The translations under genes were made by a program, and so were the position numbers. This document shows positions 34,555-46,104 of a stretch of DNA of 64,000 nucleotides, piece after piece. The DNA is from Blattamonas nauphoetae. Its lineage: Eukaryota; Preaxostyla; Oxymonadida. The DNA lies in contig JARBJD010000094.1 in the NCBI GenBank assembly GCA_033064195.1, positions 172,000 to 235,999 of the forward strand. The letters are read 5' to 3'. Below the pieces are notes generated by a model. That model was not told the DNA's origin. It made no database searches and worked only from the letters and a program-made list of their open reading frames with translations. How positions within the stretch are numbered: the stretch's first letter is position 1; every line of letters starts with the position of its first letter.

Positions 34555-35659
34555 GTGAATCTTGGTGGTTATTGTGAATGTGACGAAAATACAGAAATCT
34601 ACAGTCTGTTCTCCGCCTTCCTTCGTTTGTCCTTCTCCTTCCTTCGCTCTCTCTCCTCTCCTCTCCTTCTTCTCAGTGAATGTCTCATTCGACGTCTTTC
34701 TGAGTCCTACGCATCTCCACTTCGTCTCGAAGGACGACGAGGACGAAGAAGAGAATCGCCCGTCTCTGCTCTTTTCTCCTCGCTCTTCTTCGTCTCAATC
34801 ATTCGGAGACACGCTCACCTCGTCCCATCGCTCCCCTCCTCTCTCCTCGTTCGGAAACTCACATTCGAGTCGGTCGCAGGAGTCGACTCGCTCACGACGA
34901 TTCCGACGACGAACAGGATGACTGAAAGACAGTTCAAAGTACCGATGCCACGAAGAAGGAAGAGGCCAGACAAAGGCCGATGCTGGGCTGGCTGAAACAC
35001 ACGAAGACAGTGGATAGCAGTCTGATTGGGCCTGACTCGTTCCGAGCGGTGATGATGCAGTGGCTGAGGAACGCGAGGGACGAGAAAGAAGTAGCGGTTG
35101 TGTGGGAGTCGACGAGGGAGAGTGAGAGTGTTTGTATTCACTCGTTCTTGTATTGTTCTTCTCTTCGATGATTCTGTTCTGTCTTGTGTCTCAGCCATGT
35201 ACGCCGGTTCCGTTCCGAATTGTGGGGATGGTCGCTTCTTCCTCGCTCCGCCTTCCCATCCTCTCCTTCGCCACCCCCAACACTCCCCCCGCCTCTCCTT
35301 TCGACCTTCCTCCCGACCAGCCGACACAGCCCTCCCTCACCCAGCACGCCACACAACAGTATCCTTCCCAATCCGAGTCGCAGCTGCTGTTTGTGTTCAA
35401 CCTGTATCGAGCGAGGGAGTTCGCTCGCGACGAAGACAGAATGGGGAGTTCTCAGCCACTCGACACTCCACCCGAAGGAGAGCGAGGAGACACGCCGAGC
35501 GAGAGGAAAGGGAATGCGAAGGTGACAGCGGACGAAGCGTTCGTGCTTCTGCAGAATCTGATCGGAATAGGGCATGATGTTTGCTTGTCTGCTTCTCATC
35601 TTTTCTCAGCAACTTCAACTGGACAGACTGATCTCTCGTTGGCCCAGCGTCTGAATTAA
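34555..35659 (+). pseudogene. Degenerate coding remnant, unidentified
   Basis: The composition resembles the other decayed gene blocks (C/T-rich, GC-rich on the plus strand). Protein-like pieces in different frames are HLHFVSKDDEDEEE (about 34710-34760), SSLIGPDSFRAVMMQWLRNA (about 35010-35075) and ADEAFVLLQNLIGIGHDV (about 35530-35585), ending at a stop at 35659. No family is recognised. The frame changes argue for a decayed gene; short introns could account for some. Confidence 0.3.
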
Positions 35660-35741
35660 TACACACTCCAGATTGGAGTGTTCATCGGTGACCGAGTGTT
35701 GTTGAATGAGAGCCGTCCACGTTATTTCAGGTTCTTCGGTG

Positions 35742-36530
35742 TTAGTTGAGAGCATATCGCATTTGATAGTCTGTTATTCGCATAGGACATCGTGGGAAAG
35801 CAACGACCTCACCTAAAATCGGAGCATTCGTGATTGTAGCGAAGATATCGTTGAACACGTTCACCATCGTCGAAGAGGTGAGAATTGTGGAGTGTGCCTT
35901 GAGCGATGTGATCGAAGAGGGTTGGAGAACAGGTGGGCTTGGCGAATAAGGCAGAGGGACTGCGTGGTCGATATTAGCGAAGATGGAAAGTGAGATTTCC
36001 ACAGAGGACGAACATGGACCAAATATTGGAGACAGACCAACAAACACGTTCTGTGGGACACACTTGGCCATGGTCAGGTGGGTGTCTGCGTGGACAAGTC
36101 CATCACTTCCAGGATCGGGGCGAGCGTTGATGATGATGTCGATTAGTGTCATCCTGCCCCTATCAGCGACGAATTGGGTGAATTCCCTTCCAAAGTCCAG
36201 GATAGAACTCTGAATCTTGATGCGTGATGATTCTAGAAGCGTAGCAATCGAGAAATCTGCATTGGCGAGGATCTCAACGTTGCTGAGTGATAGTAACGAA
36301 GTAACGACTTCAAGCAATGTTTCCGCCTCTTCAATCTGGCCTGAAATTTGAGTATCAGAGATTCCTTGGAGAGAGAGATCTTTATTTCTGAAGAGACGAT
36401 TGTTTGAGGGATGAAGGTCCGAAGGAAGCTTGTGAATGGGTGAAACCGAAGGAAGCTTAAGAATGAGGGATAAAACGAGAATTGCTTGCAACGGGACGAA
36501 TATTACAACGTCAATCACCACAGCATCACT
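35742..36530 (-). pseudogene. Beta-helix surface protein, N-terminal fragment of another subfamily
   Basis: A hydrophobic leader-like segment (VPLQAILVLSLILKLPSV) is followed by beta-helix style turns: NKDLSLQGISDTQISGQIEE, SNVEILANADFSIATLLESS and a SLFANI type strand. These resemble the extracellular parts of the receptor at 40-50 kb more than the 1,239-residue protein. No ATG sits cleanly before the leader; the upstream open frame to 36617 has no signal-peptide character. The frame ends at 35742 after R-Y-A-L-N, far short of a full protein. Probably a truncated copy. Confidence 0.45.
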
Positions 36531-39500
36531 TTTGGACGATCGTGGGTTGTTGCGTCGAAAGGATCGTATTGAAGATGGCGAGAGTAACAGAAACGACAGC
36601 CAAAGGATCAGGCTCATCGAATGGTCATCTCATTCGAGTCCTCATTTTGGTCAATTCACATCACATTCGGAGCCAAAACTGGGCAGGAATGTTGTCGGCC
36701 AATCTGCGACAGAAGTGGGACGAACACGGATTTAACAGGTTCAACGTGGAGCTGATGGTTTTGAAGCAAACAAACAAGATGCAATTCGGGCTGTTCTTGC
36801 TCATCCACAGGAGGAGATGCGCGTCAACTCGAAGACGAGATTCCCATCAACAACGCGGTGTGGATCACGGTGATCCATGAATCGGCTGAAAAGAAGGAAA
36901 CACACAATCATGTGCGACGGAACAAATAAATGAGAAAATAATAACAAGGAAGAAGAAAAGAACTTCGAAGTTAATAATTTGCTCCAGCGACGAACACACC
37001 TGTCTGCACATGAAATGAAGAGTGATGGTTTGCACAATAAGAATACACTTTCGATGGAACAAATGGGGATGAACCGTCTACAAGTAATCATGACATTTTT
37101 CCCACCTGATCGTTCAGTGTTGATGAGGGACACGTTGCGAGGGAAGAGGATGTTATTTTCAGAGTGGGGGTAATGTTTGGGAAAAGAGTGAGCTGTATTC
37201 TTCCATCGCCGGCACAGTTTCTCTTCCTCATCATACAATGATAGAAATGGTGAGTGCCTGGCGAAGCTTGTGAGACTACGTGAAGAGAGAAAGATGAGAG
37301 ACGAAGAAGTCGAGAAAAGGATGAACAAAAGCTGCAATTAAGTGGTACATTAGGGGAGAAACCGCGAAGATCAAACTGAATGGGTCATTGAAGAAAAGAA
37401 AGATGCAAAAGATGGGGCATCGAAGGGGAACCACAAAAGCAAAAGTTTTTCACAGTATACCATTTCTTGTTGAGAAATGAGGAACGATGTTGACATGAGT
37501 CAAGATTTTGTCGAGATCTTTGGTTGAGTTCAATCACTGTCAATATTGAGTGAGATACGTTGACTGAGCAGAGAATATTGTCAATATTCTCATTAAAATA
37601 CTTTGTTGAGCAACCTTGAGATTGTTGAGGACACAATACTGTCAATAGTTACGAGTGAGACGGTGCTCTGTTGGGCTGGTCAAGAAGAGAGACTGGAGAT
37701 GTTCTGAGAATCAAACATGACTAATGCAGATCAAGAGAGCATACAGAAGTATCAAATGATAGTGTTACCCTTATTTTCTATACGGATCATCAGTTTGGGT
37801 GTGCGATTCCTGATGGTCAAAATCGGTGTCCCTTTGTCAAATAGCGAAAAAACGTAAAAAATAATGAATTCCAAACCTGATCAATGCACGCGCTGAGTAT
37901 CAGTTGAAAAGGAGATCGGACAGTCCAGTCAGTCTGGTGACTATTTGCATGATTGCATGGGCGGATCAGTGACTCAAAGTGACTCTCCAGAAAAGTATGG
38001 GGTGAAGTGATGACTTGTGGCTAAATTCGTTTGATTCATCTGAAAATGAGTCTATTTCTAAAAAAATAGTGTGAAATGTGAAAGATAAACCATAAAAAGC
38101 GATTGAAAGTCACAATACGCACTGTGAGTGTGGAATACTCATCCGCTCCAGAAGGACATGGTGGATTCATCTACACTTATGGTCACCCGAGGCTATCTGG
38201 TGGTCATCCGTCAGACAAGGAGTATTGGTTAAAATTTGGACAAATGTCGCCATTTGGGTTGATCACTACAACTTCCTCATTTCAGCTCTAAACATCATGA
38301 AATATTAGAAAACTAACTTTTCATCAACCAAATGTGTGTGCGACATTTCACGACTCTGGTGAAGGAACAATGGACAGAAATCTCGTCACATGAAAAACTA
38401 CTGACAAACCCACCATGCGCTGTCCATATATTGTCTGTTTAAAGAAACTGTTGCGAAATGCTCGTTTTGAATGCGAGAATATACCTATGTGTCAGGGTTT
38501 TTTTCGATGTCAAAATGTCAATATTTATTGTCTATGGGAATTGATCACAACATGATCTTGTCAAGCTCTAGGATTGTGCCCTGAGTAGTTTGAAACATGT
38601 TGAAATCTCATTTTCCTTCGATTTGGAAAGCCATTCCGGTAGAGACTGATGCGGTAGCGCATGATGAAAAATTCAAAACAACACTGTAATGATGATGAAA
38701 TGTGATTTTAAAACTCCTGAGTTGGATCAAGCAATGTCAAAAAAGACAGAATAAGACCGGGTGTCGAGATAAACCCCAGAGAGGATGCCGAAAAGCAGGT
38801 TGATGATTGTTTCGTGTGACAGGCGGATCGAGACTGAAGGGACAAGAGAGATGGTATGATTGGATCACGACAATCTCTGTTACATCATTGAAGAGTCGAG
38901 ATCGGTTCACTGAGTCATGTGAAGCAAAAATCAACGTCGTCATGGTGAGGAGGGGAGATGTGGACTATAAACATAATGAATGATGAAAGAATGTGAAATA
39001 CAACTGAACAAGCAGGAATTTGGTTTGAATTTCTCTTTGCTTGCATATATCACTGGTTTTTGGTAAGATAGTGAGACTCGGTGTTCGGTGGAAGAACATG
39101 CTGATCAACGGGAAAATGATGAAGAAAAGTCATCAAAAGAGCATACAGATCATGAGAATGACGGTTGAATGAACTTTCAGACCAATTAACTTGCAAATTC
39201 AAGAATCGAGGATGATGTTTTGACAAAGGCACATGTGGAATGGGGATTGAACAAATCTAGGTCTGCTTTTACAAAAGAAGGATGTCGATTCTGTGTGTAC
39301 TTGTGTAAAAAAGCAAATTTGTGTCTTATGGTTCTGTTCTTTGCAGGTCGATGACAGCATTCAGATGATTGGGATCCGACTTGAGATCGGTGTGAGAGTG
39401 ATGGCCAAAATCTGGAAGGCAACCATAATTATACTGTGAACAGGAAAGAAGCATACAGAATCATTCAAATCTCGTCGGATAGACACGGTAGGTCATCAAA

Positions 39501-40521
39501 AGATCGAGTGTCGATACCAATAAGAGATTGTGTTAAGTTACAACTCACAACGCACTGATTGACAACGGGTTATCGAAGAAATCCGATAGAAGACGATAAA
39601 TTGCCTTTTCAGCAACAGGATCAGGATCATCCCATGATTCACACATTTCATCAATGGTTTGAGTTAGAAGACAGTAAATTGCACTGCGTGCCACATCAAA
39701 CTGGATTAAAGTCATCCCACTGTCGGTTGTATTTCGAATGGACCTGATTCTCGTCTTATTCAAGGAAAAGAAAAAAGATCTCGAACCCACAAACAAAAAG
39801 TCCACTGTCATGGCAGTCAACGCTTTTTCTAAAAAACAGGTCTGTCATGTCAAGTCAGACAGGTATATGCGAGAATGATATGATGATGGATGCAGGAATG
39901 GAAAAAGAATGCTAAAATGATGACTCGATTTGTGAGGACTGGGGAGATACTGGACAGAAGACCCTGAGATAACATCAGAAAGTAGGAAGAAACTATGTGT
40001 GAATGGAAGAAAGAATCGACTGATCGCGATCAGAGAGACGAAGGGAGACAGATTGAAGAGTTGTTAACAAGTCAACAAACTGCGAGTCATCTCAAAGACG
40101 CAAAAGATGATCAGAACGGAAGGCCACGAAAACTTGATCGGCGATGATCAGTCAGTGGTTCAAATGAAGACAAGATGAGACGTGAGAGTCTGAAGAAAGA
40201 ATCGATTTGATGTGAGCGATGGAGGTGAGATTTCACACTCTCCTGTCTGCGCGGAAGAACGAAAGAACAAGATATATCGATGATCAACGATCCAACAGAA
40301 AAGATGGGATGCAGAAGGAGAATGTGAGGTAATGGCGAAGCCAGACAACATAAAAGAAGGATATGGTAATGATCAACTCATAATTGAGTGACCAGATGAT
40401 CAGAATGAAAGAGAAACAGAACAAAGGAATGGTGAGATGAAGTCTTGGCTTGATAGTGGATTAGTAGTGAATGATGGACAGACGAGAATATGATGATAAC
40501 AGGGTACCAGAGTCAATGAGG
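36531..40521. other. Long stretch without supported gene
   Basis: About 4 kb between the surface-protein remnant and the receptor gene. Open frames on both strands are short and of low coding character. I looked for terminal repeats, tRNA-like folds and known domains and can support none. A weak plus-strand protein-like piece at 36560-36880 is listed under rejected observations. Confidence 0.45.
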
Positions 40522-43500
40522 TCAACCAGTGACTGGGATGGATGCGATTGGCTGTTGTTGGATTGGAGGAGGATCTGGTGGATTGGGAGTGGATGTTGAA
40601 AAGTGTGTTTTGAGCGTGGAGAGAGACGGGCGTTCGTCTGGATCGAAAGAGAGACACTCTTCAACAATCGATGCCAGTGATGTGTCTTCCCAATTCGAGA
40701 TCAGAGGGAGTTGCCCCCCTTTCACTTGCCGACTCGCATTCACTGCATCCAGCTCCCCAAACGGCACAAGACCAGTCTCCAATTCCCACAAGACAAGGCC
40801 AAGCCTAAAAACTGATGCCTTCAGAGGATCAAAGGGAACCGCTTGTGGTTCTTTCTCGTCCTTGTTCTTGTTTGTGATATCTTCATCAATCTGTTCAGGT
40901 GCACTCCAACGACGATCTTCTTCTCTCATCTTCTTCTCATTATCGAGATGTTGTGCTGTTAAGTTCATCTCATTCAAGTTCTGATCCAATTTCAGGCAGA
41001 CGGCACCAGACGAGTCAAGCAGAATCCAGTGCGACGACAGCTGAGTGAGGAGATCGCTGAACGGATTGTGTTGCACAAGTCTTTCCAACCCAGCCACCAA
41101 CTGTCGTCGGATCGCCATCTTCGGAAGATCGTTTCTATGCTCAACGTGAAGTGCTGAGAAAAGCGTCTTTCTGGCGTCGACACGAACCACAGCTGGCTCG
41201 CCTTCACATTTCAACACTTCCACGTGTTCGATGAATTGGTTGGCCATGGACGATAAGAGTGGTTGTTGTGGGAGAATGGCGTCACTCATCCCAACCAGAG
41301 AGTTCGGATTGATTGTCTGAACAGACGAACTGAAGATTGGCTTGATAGATGTGTTGAGATTTACGTCTTCGTCTTCTTTCACTTCAATTTGACATTCGTC
41401 CAGTTCATTCATCTGTTTTGACTTTTCTTCTTTGTTCTTCTTTTGATGACGTCGACAGATCAGAACAAGCATGACGATGAGAAGGAAGAGGAGGAGAACA
41501 ACGGAGCACACAATCGGAAGAACAACCGACACAACTCGACCACCCTGTGACATGTTCCCTTTCAATCCTGTCAGCGAGAACGAGTCTGTCTTTCCACTCT
41601 CGCTGAACAGCACACGGCAGTGCAGATCGTGTTTCGTGTTCAGGAAATCGAGTGATGTTTGGAGAAGAGACAGTTCGATTGTGTCTTCTTTCCACGATGT
41701 AACTGCTGTTGGATCCAATTCCATCAAAATGTATTCGCCTTCTGAGAATTGCGTGTTGGAGAGAGCGACGCGTTCAAACACTTCGAGTGACAAGCCACAC
41801 GGAATCAATGTCTCCCCTTTCAGTACGATCTCATATTTCTTTGCTTTCCGATCGAATTTGCTGTTTGATTGTGTCGATGACAGGGTCGGGACAATGAAGG
41901 GAGCTGGAAGGATCTGGCCCTCCTTCTCGACTGAGCAGTTGTGAGTCGAGATCCAATGATGAGGCGACGAATGGCCATCTCCCCCTCCAACCGCTTCAAT
42001 CGACACTTTCCCATCCACACACAACACATTCCAACGAAGCGATGGGAAGTCAGCGTTTGATGGAGAGTTGTCGAGGAAGGTGCTCGAAGAAAGAGTCAGC
42101 TCGCCGCCAATTGTGGAGATCGCTCCTTGTGACAGATGCTTCATTTCAGTGAAATGGAAGAAAGAAGAACATTCTTTGAGCAAAATCAAGGAATTTGACC
42201 ATTCACACAACGTTGTCTCATCATCCTCGTTTGTTGAAAGGACCGCTGTCGGTGATCGAGAGAAGTGGCAGCCTTCGAATTGGAGAGTGGTCACATTCGC
42301 TGCGTTGAACAGAGCTTTCGACGATGAGCAATTGGCGGAGACGTTGAAAAGCGAGCATGACTCGATGGAGGAGAAGAGGAAGGGAGTCGAAGTAACGGAG
42401 AGGTGAGAAAGAAGGATGTCTTTCAATTGAGCTGACGTTCCCGACGCCACAACAAGATGACCCGAAATCGAGGAAACATCAACAATCGACACTCCAGACA
42501 CATTCAAACTTCCCTTCGTCATCCACACAATCGACGAGTTCAATCCAATCCCATTCTCAACTCGAAGCGAGTCAACACTCAATTTCCCTTCAATCACCTC
42601 AATCAAATTCGTGTTCTCTTTCATCGATGATGCCATCACCAAATCACTCACTTCTGCCTTTCCTCCTGACACACGAACAAGTGTTCCATCACTCCCTCCA
42701 GACGATCTCAAAACAATCGTGTTCAGAGACGCTGAACTTGAATCAGGAACGACAATCACTGCGTCAGCTGTTTGGCTTGTTGGCAGCGCAATCGAAAGTT
42801 CTTCAACCAGAAGTGAGTGGTGTGCCGCTGTCGTCACACATCCATCCGACGAAACATGCACCGTCGATCCTTCTTCTCCCTTCGTTAGAGAAACATTCGT
42901 TGTCAGTGTCACTGCCACAGACAGATCAGAATCGCCCAAAATCACAATTTCGGACAGAACACGATCGGACGTTCGGAAAATCGCTCGCTCGACTGAGCTG
43001 CACCACACATTTTGGTATCCACATCTGTCCACATCAGATCCTCCTCGTTGAACTCGAACAGGGCCTTCTTGTTTCAACAAATAGAACAACAGCGAGGCCG
43101 ACACGCTCCTTTCTTCGTCCACGCTCCAAAGATCGTTCACGTTCGAGTCCGTCGAATATGATCCGAAGAATCTCGAATCATCCTCACAAATGAAGCTCGA
43201 GATGTTCCGACCAACAATCTCAACAAAATGTCCTTTCTCCCCTTCTTCATCTGTCCCCTCAAATTTCAGATTCGTCAGAGAGAAAGAAGGGAATGGAGAT
43301 GAAGGTTGGATTGACGAGAAATTCAGGACAAGGGCTGGTGATTCTGATGAACATGCCATCGACGACAAGATCACGTCATCCATCGTCAATTCCATCCCAC
43401 TTTTCATCTCGGTCGATAGAATCGATCCTTTCCCAGAAACTCGCTCGATCGATCTCAATTCACACGAGATCAGCGACAGCGAGCCAGAAAAGTGAGAGAT

Positions 43501-46104
43501 CAGCGGACACGAGTCGAGAGTGAACGACGAGAGTGAGCAGGAGGTCAGCGAGAGAGAACTTGATTCAACGACGAATAGGGAGAGAGCAAGAGTATTCCTG
43601 TCGTTCGAGAATGTGGTTGATGTCGTCAATCCGGAGAAATGACAGGCTTCCAGTTCGAGCGATTTCACATCTTTCCCTTCAATCAGTGTTCCCGAAGAGA
43701 AATCGGAAATCGAAACGTTCGAAAGTGAGCATGACTCGATGGAGGAGAAGAGGAAGGGAGTCGAAGTAACGGAGAGGTGAGAAAGAAGGATGTCTTTCAA
43801 TTGAGCTGACGTTCCCGACGCCACAACAAGATGACCCGAAATCGAGGAAACATCAACAATCGACACTCCAGACACATTCAAACTTCCCTTCGTCATCCAC
43901 ACAATCGACGAGTTCAACCCAACCTCACTCTCCACTCGAAGTGTGTCCACACTCAATTTCCCTTCCACAATCTCAACCAAATTCGTGTTCTCTTTCATCG
44001 ATGATTTCAGCACCAAATCGTTCATTTCTGCTCTTCCTCCTGTCACACGAACAAGTTTTGCATCACTCCCGTCCGTCGAGCTCACCACAATTGTGGTCAG
44101 TCTGGTTGAACTTGAATCAGGAACGACGATCATTGCTTCCGCTGATTGGCTTGTTGGGAGCCCAATCCACAGTTCTTCAACGAGGAGTGAGTGGTGTGCG
44201 GCTGTCGTCAGACTCCCAACTGACGAAACATGCACCGTCGCTCCTTCCACTCCCTTCGTCAGAGAAACATTCGTCGTCAGTGATACTGCCACAGACAGAT
44301 CAGAATCTCCCAAAATCACAAGTTCTGACAGAACACGATCAGACGTTCGGGAAATCGCTCGTTCAACTGAGCTGCACCAAACATTCGCGTATCCACATCT
44401 CTCCATATCAAATCCCTCTCGCGAAACTCCAACTGGTCCTTCCTGCGTCAGAAGATAAAACAGCAGCGATGTTGACACGCTTGTTTCTTCGTCTACGCTC
44501 CACAGATGGTTCACGTTCGAGTCCGTCGAATATGATCCTGAGAATCTCTCGTCACCCTCACAAATGAAGCTCGAGATGTTCCGACCAACAATCTCAACAA
44601 AATGTCCAGCCTCAACTTGTCCATCCCTTCCTGTAAATCTCAGATTCGTCAGAGAGAAAGAAGGAAATGGAGAGGAAGGAATGATTGACGAGAAATTCAG
44701 GACAAGAGCTGATGATTGTGAGGAACAATCCATCGATGACAATGTCACACCATTCATCGTCAATTCCATTCCATTTTTCATCTCCGTCGACAGAATCGAT
44801 CCTTTCCCAGACAATCTGTCGATCGACCTCAACTCACATGAGATCAGCGACAGCGAGCCAGAAACGTGAGAGATCAGTGGAGACGAGGCCAGTGTGAACG
44901 ACGAGAGTGAGCACGACGTCAGCGAGAGAGAACTTGATTCCACGACGAACAGTGAATCAACACGAGTGTTCTCGTTATTCTTGAATGCTTTTGAACTGAC
45001 AGAGGTGAACTGAATGGTGAGGAAGAAGAGAGCTCCTCGTTCAATTCTGATATAAGAATCGAGTGATACAGAGACTTTTTGTTGAGTTGTGTTCGAAGAT
45101 CGAACTGTTCGAGTGCCAGCCACAGTCGTCCTTCTTTCTAGCATGGAAGATGTCGAGAGAGTGATCACTTCGAGAGAGTTGAGAGAGGCCGATTCCAACG
45201 CTGAGTCAAGTGTTGAACATTTGTACTCAGGTGATCCACAATTCGGATGGTCAGTCGAGGTTGAGTTTGTGTTATCCAAGAGTATTTCAACTGAAGGCGA
45301 GAACAACCAATACACAAGTGACCCTCTTCTCCACTTGTGATCCTGAGCGAGATGTGTGTCTTCGCCACAAAGAGTGGTGTGGACGTTTTTCGAGGAGCTG
45401 TCAATCCACTTCTCAGGAATGATTTGTTGTTTGAAGTTGTGCCCTTTCAGGGAGACATACTGCCCTGCCACCAAGTTACTCCGAATCCGGGTGAAAGTTG
45501 TGTTCTGGAATGTGATGTCGCCTGATGTTTGAATGACGAGAATTGATGAGTTGATTGGAACAAGATTTCCGAATGTGCTGCGAGTGATGGAGAAAGGAGC
45601 AGATCCAAGTTCTTCATGTTGTGACGGTGTTGGGTTGAACGAAACAAGCGGGACGGTGAATGTTACTTCAGGTTGATAATATCCAGAGTTAAATTGACAA
45701 TAATCAAGCGAGAGCCCATTTCCGACAGATGAGATCAGAATCTGTGAATATATTCCTGATTGGGCAATCACTTCACAATTACGCATCTCCAGCCAGGCCT
45801 CACTGGACGTGACTGAAACAAGAGTATGGTTGGATTTATGGATGAAATCAAAGTAGGTGATTGTGAGACGGGATTCTCCCTTGACAGTGAACATGCTCGA
45901 CCCTTCCGCAACTGTTGATTTGATCTCGACTTTGATAAACCCTTTGAGGAGCAAGTTCACTTTTTCCAGAATCATCGGTTCAAATGTGAAATTACTGCTC
46001 ATTGATGTGGAATGTGGATATGCAGTGCCGTTTGGAAAAGTCGATTTGAGATATTGTAATGCATAGGTCAGAGTTCGGCAATCATTATTTGAAAATCGAC
46101 ACTT
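40522..46104 (-). CDS. Beta-helix receptor pseudokinase, C-terminal part of a longer frame
   Basis: The open frame continues that of 46108-50502 after one TAA codon. The first ATG is at 46002, but homology-like sequence (NNDCRTLTYALQYLKS) starts right after the TAA. The ectodomain contains two tandem 458-residue beta-helix units. A transmembrane helix (VVSVVLPIVCSVVLLLFLLI) lies near residue 1490 counted from 46002, with a basic stop-transfer. The cytoplasmic part (about 40590-41290) has a kinase fold pattern: HWILLDSSGAVCLKLD in place of the catalytic loop, D-Q-N instead of D-F-G, a retained APE (WSAPEQ), an F-helix-like SVFRLGLVLWELETGLVPF and a C-terminal DPDERPSL motif. H-R-D and the VAIK Lys are not recognisable, so it is a pseudokinase. 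TKL-like by its C-lobe. A surface sensor or scaffold is inferred. The stop is TGA. Confidence 0.75.
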   Translation of the reverse strand, partial: KCRFSNNDCRTLTYALQYLKSTFPNGTAYPHSTSMSSNFTFEPMILEKVNLLLKGFIKVEIKSTVAEGSSMFTVKGESRLTITYFDFIHKSNHTLVSVTSSEAWLEMRNCEVIAQSGIYSQILISSVGNGLSLDYCQFNSGYYQPEVTFTVPLVSFNPTPSQHEELGSAPFSITRSTFGNLVPINSSILVIQTSGDITFQNTTFTRIRSNLVAGQYVSLKGHNFKQQIIPEKWIDSSSKNVHTTLCGEDTHLAQDHKWRRGSLVYWLFSPSVEILLDNTNSTSTDHPNCGSPEYKCSTLDSALESASLNSLEVITLSTSSMLERRTTVAGTRTVRSSNTTQQKVSVSLDSYIRIERGALFFLTIQFTSVSSKAFKNNENTRVDSLFVVESSSLSLTSCSLSSFTLASSPLISHVSGSLSLISCELRSIDRLSGKGSILSTEMKNGMELTMNGVTLSSMDCSSQSSALVLNFSSIIPSSPFPSFSLTNLRFTGRDGQVEAGHFVEIVGRNISSFICEGDERFSGSYSTDSNVNHLWSVDEETSVSTSLLFYLLTQEGPVGVSREGFDMERCGYANVWCSSVERAISRTSDRVLSELVILGDSDLSVAVSLTTNVSLTKGVEGATVHVSSVGSLTTAAHHSLLVEELWIGLPTSQSAEAMIVVPDSSSTRLTTIVVSSTDGSDAKLVRVTGGRAEMNDLVLKSSMKENTNLVEIVEGKLSVDTLRVESEVGLNSSIVWMTKGSLNVSGVSIVDVSSISGHLVVASGTSAQLKDILLSHLSVTSTPFLFSSIESCSLSNVSISDFSSGTLIEGKDVKSLELEACHFSGLTTSTTFSNDRNTLALSLFVVESSSLSLTSCSLSSFTLDSCPLISHFSGSLSLISCELRSIERVSGKGSILSTEMKSGMELTMDDVILSSMACSSESPALVLNFSSIQPSSPFPSFSLTNLKFEGTDEEGEKGHFVEIVGRNISSFICEDDSRFFGSYSTDSNVNDLWSVDEERSVSASLLFYLLKQEGPVRVQRGGSDVDRCGYQNVWCSSVERAIFRTSDRVLSEIVILGDSDLSVAVTLTTNVSLTKGEEGSTVHVSSDGCVTTAAHHSLLVEELSIALPTSQTADAVIVVPDSSSASLNTIVLRSSGGSDGTLVRVSGGKAEVSDLVMASSMKENTNLIEVIEGKLSVDSLRVENGIGLNSSIVWMTKGSLNVSGVSIVDVSSISGHLVVASGTSAQLKDILLSHLSVTSTPFLFSSIESCSLFNVSANCSSSKALFNAANVTTLQFEGCHFSRSPTAVLSTNEDDETTLCEWSNSLILLKECSSFFHFTEMKHLSQGAISTIGGELTLSSSTFLDNSPSNADFPSLRWNVLCVDGKVSIEAVGGGDGHSSPHHWISTHNCSVEKEGQILPAPFIVPTLSSTQSNSKFDRKAKKYEIVLKGETLIPCGLSLEVFERVALSNTQFSEGEYILMELDPTAVTSWKEDTIELSLLQTSLDFLNTKHDLHCRVLFSESGKTDSFSLTGLKGNMSQGGRVVSVVLPIVCSVVLLLFLLIVMLVLICRRHQKKNKEEKSKQMNELDECQIEVKEDEDVNLNTSIKPIFSSSVQTINPNSLVGMSDAILPQQPLLSSMANQFIEHVEVLKCEGEPAVVRVDARKTLFSALHVEHRNDLPKMAIRRQLVAGLERLVQHNPFSDLLTQLSSHWILLDSSGAVCLKLDQNLNEMNLTAQHLDNEKKMREEDRRWSAPEQIDEDITNKNKDEKEPQAVPFDPLKASVFRLGLVLWELETGLVPFGELDAVNASRQVKGGQLPLISNWEDTSLASIVEECLSFDPDERPSLSTLKTHFSTSTPNPPDPPPIQQQPIASIPVTG
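42210..44957 (-). repeat. Tandem 1,374-bp (458-codon) duplication in receptor ectodomain
   Basis: Two in-frame units, offset by exactly 1,374 bases, encode near-parallel beta-helix modules, each starting SLFVVESSSLSLTSCSLSSF. Bases 42353-42543 and 43727-43917 are identical over 191 bp, while other parts of the units differ at many positions. Confidence 0.85.

Noticed and set aside
36482-36880. Plus-strand frame with GHLIRVLILVNS, faintly like a SAPS phosphatase-subunit repeat
   Set aside because: The resemblance is weak, the frame overlaps a minus-strand surface-protein fragment and there is no supporting exon on either side.
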